Position numbers and translations under genes: made by a program. The notes under the pieces are model-generated. The model saw nothing but the letters and a program-made list of their open reading frames with translations, made no database searches and was not told where the DNA came from. Source: Cotesia glomerata (lineage: Eukaryota; Arthropoda; Insecta; Hymenoptera; Braconidae). From it: a stretch of 64,000 bases of DNA. Of the stretch, positions 59,343 to 64,000 are shown in pieces. Each line of letters opens with the position of its first letter. Position 1 is the stretch's first letter. The stretch lies in NCBI RefSeq assembly GCF_020080835.1, contig NC_058162.1, positions 17,014,640 through 17,078,639 of the forward strand, in the 5' to 3' direction.

Positions 59343-60480
59343 AGCCGTGAACACCCGCTTCACTGAGTTATTTTTAATAGAACAGTTATTTGTTAATATT
59401 TAAATTTTTTATGATGTTTTAAAAGTTTCTAAAACAATCCAACATATTTTCGACTGATAAGAATATTGATATACGTTTTGAAGCTTTCTAATTTATTTGG
59501 AGTTACTCTAGATCATTCTAGAATTTTCTAAATCACTCTCATTCAATCAAAATGTAAACGTAGATTTTAAAACTTTCCAGACCATTCTAGAAATTTATAA
59601 AACATTCTTATTGGATTAAAATCTAAACGTAGGTTTTATAACTTCCCAGATCATTCTAGAAATTTCTGGATCATTTCAGAATTTTCTAGAACATTCTCAT
59701 TCGATCAGAATCTAAACGTAGATTTTAAAACTTCCCATATCATTCTAGAATTTTCTGGAATATTCTCATTCGATCAGAGTCTAAACGAAGATTTTAGAAC
59801 TTCCTATATCATTCTACAACTTCCTATATCATTCTAGACTTTCCCAGATCATTCTAGACATTTCTGAATCATTCTAGAATTTTCTAGAACATTCTCATTC
59901 GATCAGTATCTAAACGTAGATTTTATAACTTTTCATATTATTTTAGAATTTTCTAGAATATTCTCATTTGATCAGAATCTAAACGTAGATTTTAAAACTT
60001 CCCAGATCATTCTAGAAATTTTTGGATCATTCTAGAATTTTCTAGAACATTCTCAGTCGATCAGAATCTAAACGTAGATCTTAGAACTCTCCATATCATT
60101 CTAAAATATCCCAGATCATTCTAGACATTTCTGGTTCGATCGAGAATTTTCTAGAACATTTTCAGTCAATCAGAATCTAAACGTAGATTTCAGAACTCCC
60201 TCTATCATTCTAGAATTCTCTAGACCATTCTCATTCAATCAGTATCCAAACGTAGATTTAAGAACTTCTCAGATCATTTTAGAATTTTTTAGAACATTCT
60301 CATTTGATCAAAATCTAAACATAGATTTTGGATCGTACCAGATCTCTCTATAAATTTCTAGATCATTCTACAATTTTCTAAAACATTCTCGATCGATTTG
60401 AACATTGGTATACATATTAAAACTTTCTAGATTATTCCAGAAATTTCTAGAACAATCTAGACCATTTTAGACCAATGATA
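59343..60480 (-). mobile_element. Helitron-like end followed by a minisatellite
   Basis: It begins ctagccgtgaacacccgc (59343), similar to the CTAGCTGATACCCACCCGC end at 43260. Read on the minus strand this is a 3' end finishing in CTAG. The other end is not resolved. Most of the body is the tandem array described separately. Confidence 0.5.
59500..60440. repeat. Minisatellite rich in TTCTAGAA words
   Basis: About ten irregular units (55-130 bp) combine a cattctcattcgatcaga and tctaaacgtagatttt block with one to four ttctagaa-type blocks. Alternating TTC and GAA triplets at 2-bp spacing occur over five modules at 59872-59894 and 60030-60052. Confidence 0.85.
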
Positions 60481-60686
60481 GTCTCACAGTTTTAAAGTTA
60501 ACATCTTTCAACCCCCCTATCTTCTAGACCCTTATAATTATCAACTTGCAGCCACCATAGTGCACGATGGAAACCTTGTACTTATTGCCACATACAAACA
60601 CTATTCGTCTGCGATGCGTAGTTTTGGCTGCAAAGTGAAATATCGGGACACACACCTCGAATTTTATATATATATATATATATATA

Positions 60687-61149
60687 CAGGGTGTCCCAAA
60701 AGTCACGGACGCCATTGTAGCATCTGATAAAAAAAATAATTCTGAGACGAAAAGTCCTTAGCCATTTTTCAATTAACCGCATAGATAATTAATTATTAAT
60801 TAAAAATAACGTCTTTTTATTTGTTAGAGAGAGAGCGCCAATGTCCAGTAAAGTATGTGCCAAACAAAGACACAACTAACTGTATGACTAACTAGTTTCT
60901 AGCTAATTATAGCTAATATAGCTAACGTAGTCACACATATTTATTTACACATTCACACGTGCAAGCGTCTTCGTTGGATCGCACTTGACTTGACACTAGC
61001 GCTCTCTCTCTAACGCATAAAAGGACGTTATTTTAATTAATAATTAATTATCTATGCGTCTGATTAAAAAATGGCTAGAGACTTTTCGTCTCAGAATTAT
61101 TTTGTTTATCAGATGCTACAATGGCGTCCGTTACTTCTGGGACACTCTG
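60687..61149. mobile_element. MITE with ends CAGGGTGTCCCA, copy 2
   Basis: Same family as 38936-39381, with matching arms and centre (agagagagcgccaatgtc). It is flanked by TA on both sides within (TA)n DNA. Confidence 0.88.
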
Positions 61150-61161
61150 TATATATATATG

Positions 61162-61236
<75 letters not shown>
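61150..61236. repeat. (TA)n microsatellite
   Basis: TA repeat continuing from the MITE insertion site. Confidence 0.95.
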
Positions 61237-61239
<3 letters not shown>

Positions 61240-61342
61240 ATATAAATAGACGTATGTCAAAAAAAAATACTCGTCTTAACGCTTTTGATATTTTTAAAAG
61301 ACATTTATCTTATTTAGTGTAAAAAAAACTTGAGATAATTTT

Positions 61343-61812
61343 TAACTTCCCGCTAAGAAAATTGAAAATTTTCTCAAATCGAGAAGTTTTCGATTTTACC
61401 CCGTTTTGCAAAAATCGAATTCTCATCAGATCTTGACGTTCTGAAGTCCTAGGAAGCTTCCCTGACTACTCTCGCGAGGGTGTCCGTATGTCTTTATGTA
61501 TTTGTGTGTGTATTCTCGAAGAGCTCAAAAGCATAGAAAAGCTACCTCTTTTAGCTTGGAGAGTTCAAAATAACACATAAACTGTATTTTTTAGCTCGAA
61601 GAGCTCAAAGTCGTTATAAGTGCAATTTTAACCCTTCGTTACTCGTGCTATAAAGGGATTCGCCGCCCAACATTACTTAACCTAATAGAATTGGTGTGAG
61701 TACGAGTGAGACACTAGAGAAAGCGTGAGTAACGAAAGGTTAAGCGCCTAGTTATGGAATTAGCGGTAAGTTGCAGGGATGGCCTTCAGGGTCAACCGTT
61801 TTCCTAATTTTT
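61343..61812 (+). repeat. (TG)n-cored interspersed repeat, deleted copy
   Basis: It starts AACTTCCCGCTAAG and ends gtcaaccgttttcctaattt. The middle, including most of the TG core, is deleted near 61515. It holds a small TTAA-flanked insertion and is directly followed by a full copy. Confidence 0.85.
61628..61743. mobile_element. 116-bp MITE flanked by TTAA (piggyBac-like target)
   Basis: TTAA followed by CCCTTCGTTACTCG on the left; GAGTAACGAAAGG followed by TTAA on the right. TTAA duplication with CCC.. ends resembles piggyBac-type MITEs; no transposase. Confidence 0.65.
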
Positions 61813-61954
61813 AACTTCCCGCTAAGAAAATTGAAAGTTTTCAAAAATCGGGAAGTTATTGTTTTCACCCCGTTTTTCTAAAATCGAGTTTTCATCAGAT
61901 CTCGACGTTTTGAGGTCCTAGGAAGCTTTCCTGACTATTTCCGCGGTGATGTCA

Positions 61955-62031
<77 letters not shown>

Positions 62032-62705
62032 TAAATCTCTCATAACTTTTGAACGGATCATCCGATTCGATCGAAATAAGCGGCGTTCTGAAGAATTCTT
62101 TCGTCCCTAGAGTTCTGATACTAATTAACAGAATTTATGTAGATCAATTTTGAGAAATCTCAAAAATAAAATTTCAAAAAATTCGTTTTTTGAAATATCT
62201 TTTAAACAGCTAAACCGATCAATTTCAAAAACTAATCAGCTCTTAACCTCAAGAAACCACGTCGATTGTTACCAGCCCGGTCAAAATCGGTTTATTTGTT
62301 CGTGAGATATCGTTGTCGAAAAAAATTGAAAAAAATGTTTTTTTCAGAATTTCTATGAAATTTTTAGTCTGACCAGTTTACGCTTAAAAATTTTTTAAAG
62401 AACTCAAAAAACTGCGTTGAATGCTGTAAACCGCGAGAAAATCGGTTAATTCATTCAAAAGTTATTGCGGTTTGAAAATTCAAAAAATAGTGTTCTATAA
62501 AACTTCCATTAGCCTTTTGAGCTCGAAGAGCTCAAAAGCACAGAACAGCGATTTATATGAGCTCAGAGAGCTCAAAATTACACATCAATTATATTTTTGA
62601 GCTCGAAGAGCTTAAAAAATAAGTGAATTGTTAAGCACTTAGGTATGGAGGTAGCGGGAAGTTGCAGGGATGGCCTTTAGGGTCAACCGTTTTCCTAATT
62701 TTTTT
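61813..62705 (+). repeat. (TG)n-cored interspersed repeat, full copy
   Basis: It runs from AACTTCCCGCTAAG, through a TG core (61957-62029), gaacggatcatccgat and gagctcgaagagctc-type words, to gtagcgggaagttgcaggg and gtcaaccgttttcctaattt. Confidence 0.88.
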
Positions 62706-62815
62706 TAATTATTTTCATCATTACAAAACGCAGTTTCCTATTGTAAATGGCTATGTAATTCGGTGTCGTTAATTTATTATAGTTGATGAAAAACTAAACA
62801 AAATCGTTACGGCTC

Positions 62816-62817
<2 letters not shown>

Positions 62818-62896
<79 letters not shown>
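62818..62896. repeat. (TA)n microsatellite
   Basis: TA repeat immediately before a TTAGGG-type transposon end. Confidence 0.95.
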
Positions 62897-62900
<4 letters not shown>

Positions 62901-64000
62901 GGTGTGCCAAAAAGACGATATTTTTTTTTCACTCTTAGCCCAAAATATGATAGGATATGTCTAAACAAAAATTCTGTCAAAAGGCCATCTCTTAATTTCA
63001 ATTTTAAGAGCTCCTTAATCGAACTTTAAGTTTTCCCATATAAATAACATGGAAAGTACGGTCTTAAACAGTATTTTACCCTGCAAGCTGTGAAGAAAAT
63101 TTTTTGATAAAATGAATGATTGGACCTTTTAAGCATTAAATTTCTGAGAAAAATTTCATTGAGTCATAAATCAATCGTCATTATTTAAGTTTTACGGATC
63201 TTTGAAATTTGAATTTTTGAAAATTTTACGTTTTTGCATTTAACAGCCAAACTATTGGAGATAGAAAAAAAATTAAATAGCAATTTTGTAGTTCGTTTGA
63301 TGCTCTATAACAAAGTTCTTAACAATTTTTTTGTATAATCAATAACAAAAAAGCTACAGACCTACAAAGTTTTGTTTTTATTATTTTTCACTTTTTTTCA
63401 ATTGAACTATCGATGATATAGAACAAAAATTTAGTGTAAATTTTTAGTATATCAAATTTGCAACAAAATTGTATAGGTGAGATTTTTCGTATTATTGATG
63501 GTTAAAAAGTTACAGGCTCAACAAATTCTATTTTTATGATTTTTCATCTATATCATGTAGTATATCAATAATATATATAAAAATTAATAAGAAATATAAA
63601 GTACATTCAATTTTTTACAAATTTATGCTTGGTAAACTTTATATACTGTCTGCAGTTCAATATCGTTACAATATTATTGTTACTTCAGTAATGTTTTGCG
63701 TTAAAGAAATATTCAATGAATACAAATTGAGTGATTATCGAGACAAATGGTTAATTTTTTTAATCAGCAAGATTGAGATTCCTAGATCAAAAATTGTTTA
63801 CTAAATTCCAGTAAGAATCAGAAAAACTACAATAAGAATTTGTGCAAATAGAACCCTCCTTCAAGTTGATTACTATGACTAGATTATTATAATTTTGGTT
63901 CATGATAAAATTTACACGATTAGATTAAATAATGATGATAATAAATTTATAATCACTTAATAAAAATAACAGACAAAAACGATTATCATAGTTTCAATCG
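62897..64000. mobile_element. hAT-like element end, other end not seen
   Basis: It begins TTAGGGTGTGCCAAAA, close to the ends at 6400 and 30143, and includes the family's ctcttaattt..aattttaagag and aacatgg words within 170 bp. The following AT-rich sequence to the window end holds no ORF. It is probably the left arm of another long-TIR element continuing beyond the window. Confidence 0.5.

Overview
The window looks like AT-rich arthropod nuclear DNA, most likely insect. It has spliced exons with GT-AG introns, long microsatellites, and R1-clade, R4/Dong-like, CR1-group, Helitron, pogo-like and long-TIR transposons. A parasitoid hymenopteran would fit the transposon mix, but nothing here proves it. 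There is no operon, no bacterial gene and no rRNA gene.

One host gene runs through the first two thirds on the + strand. Five short exons (9619-9807, 10191-10348, 40645-40691, 41247-41389, 41685-41846) have good splice sites and fully compatible phases, giving one open reading of about 233 residues. The gap between the second and third exons is about 30.3 kb and is packed with mobile elements. Outer exons lie beyond the window or were not recognised.

Layout. 1-4015: 5' part of an R1-clade retrotransposon (minus strand) ending in a (TG)n tract. 4100-9323: non-coding repeats, including a 2.1 kb element with arms of about 715 bp nested in a MITE. 9619-10348: host exons. 10709-21130: an interspersed repeat whose (TG)n core holds three R1-clade elements head to tail. 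21131-25010: a decayed Helitron with Rep and helicase remnants. 25113-30134: LTR-like DNA split by a pogo-like element (26887-29452). 30143-38929: a long-TIR DNA transposon with a five-exon transposase-like pseudogene, split by a small tandem repeat holding an R4/Dong-like retrotransposon in a (TTA)n tract. 38936-40582: MITEs, one a 412 bp palindrome. 40645-41846: host exons. 42147-46469: an apparent solo LTR holding nested repeats. 46738-50819: repeats and a MITE. 50849-59042: a second long-TIR transposon, its gene broken by a CR1-group retrotransposon, a TA-flanked MITE and another interspersed repeat. 59343-64000: a Helitron-like end with a minisatellite, a second copy of a MITE, further interspersed repeats, and a hAT-like end at the window edge.

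The genes do not form a pathway. The order comes from layered insertion, with clear target preferences: R1-like elements in (TG/AC)n, the Dong-like element in (TTA/TAA)n, and several MITEs at TA or TTAA. Almost every transposon gene is broken by stops, frameshifts or deletions. The best preserved are the CR1-group ORF1 (intact) and ORF2 (one frameshift). Superfamily names rest on motifs I can see and recall, not on a database search.
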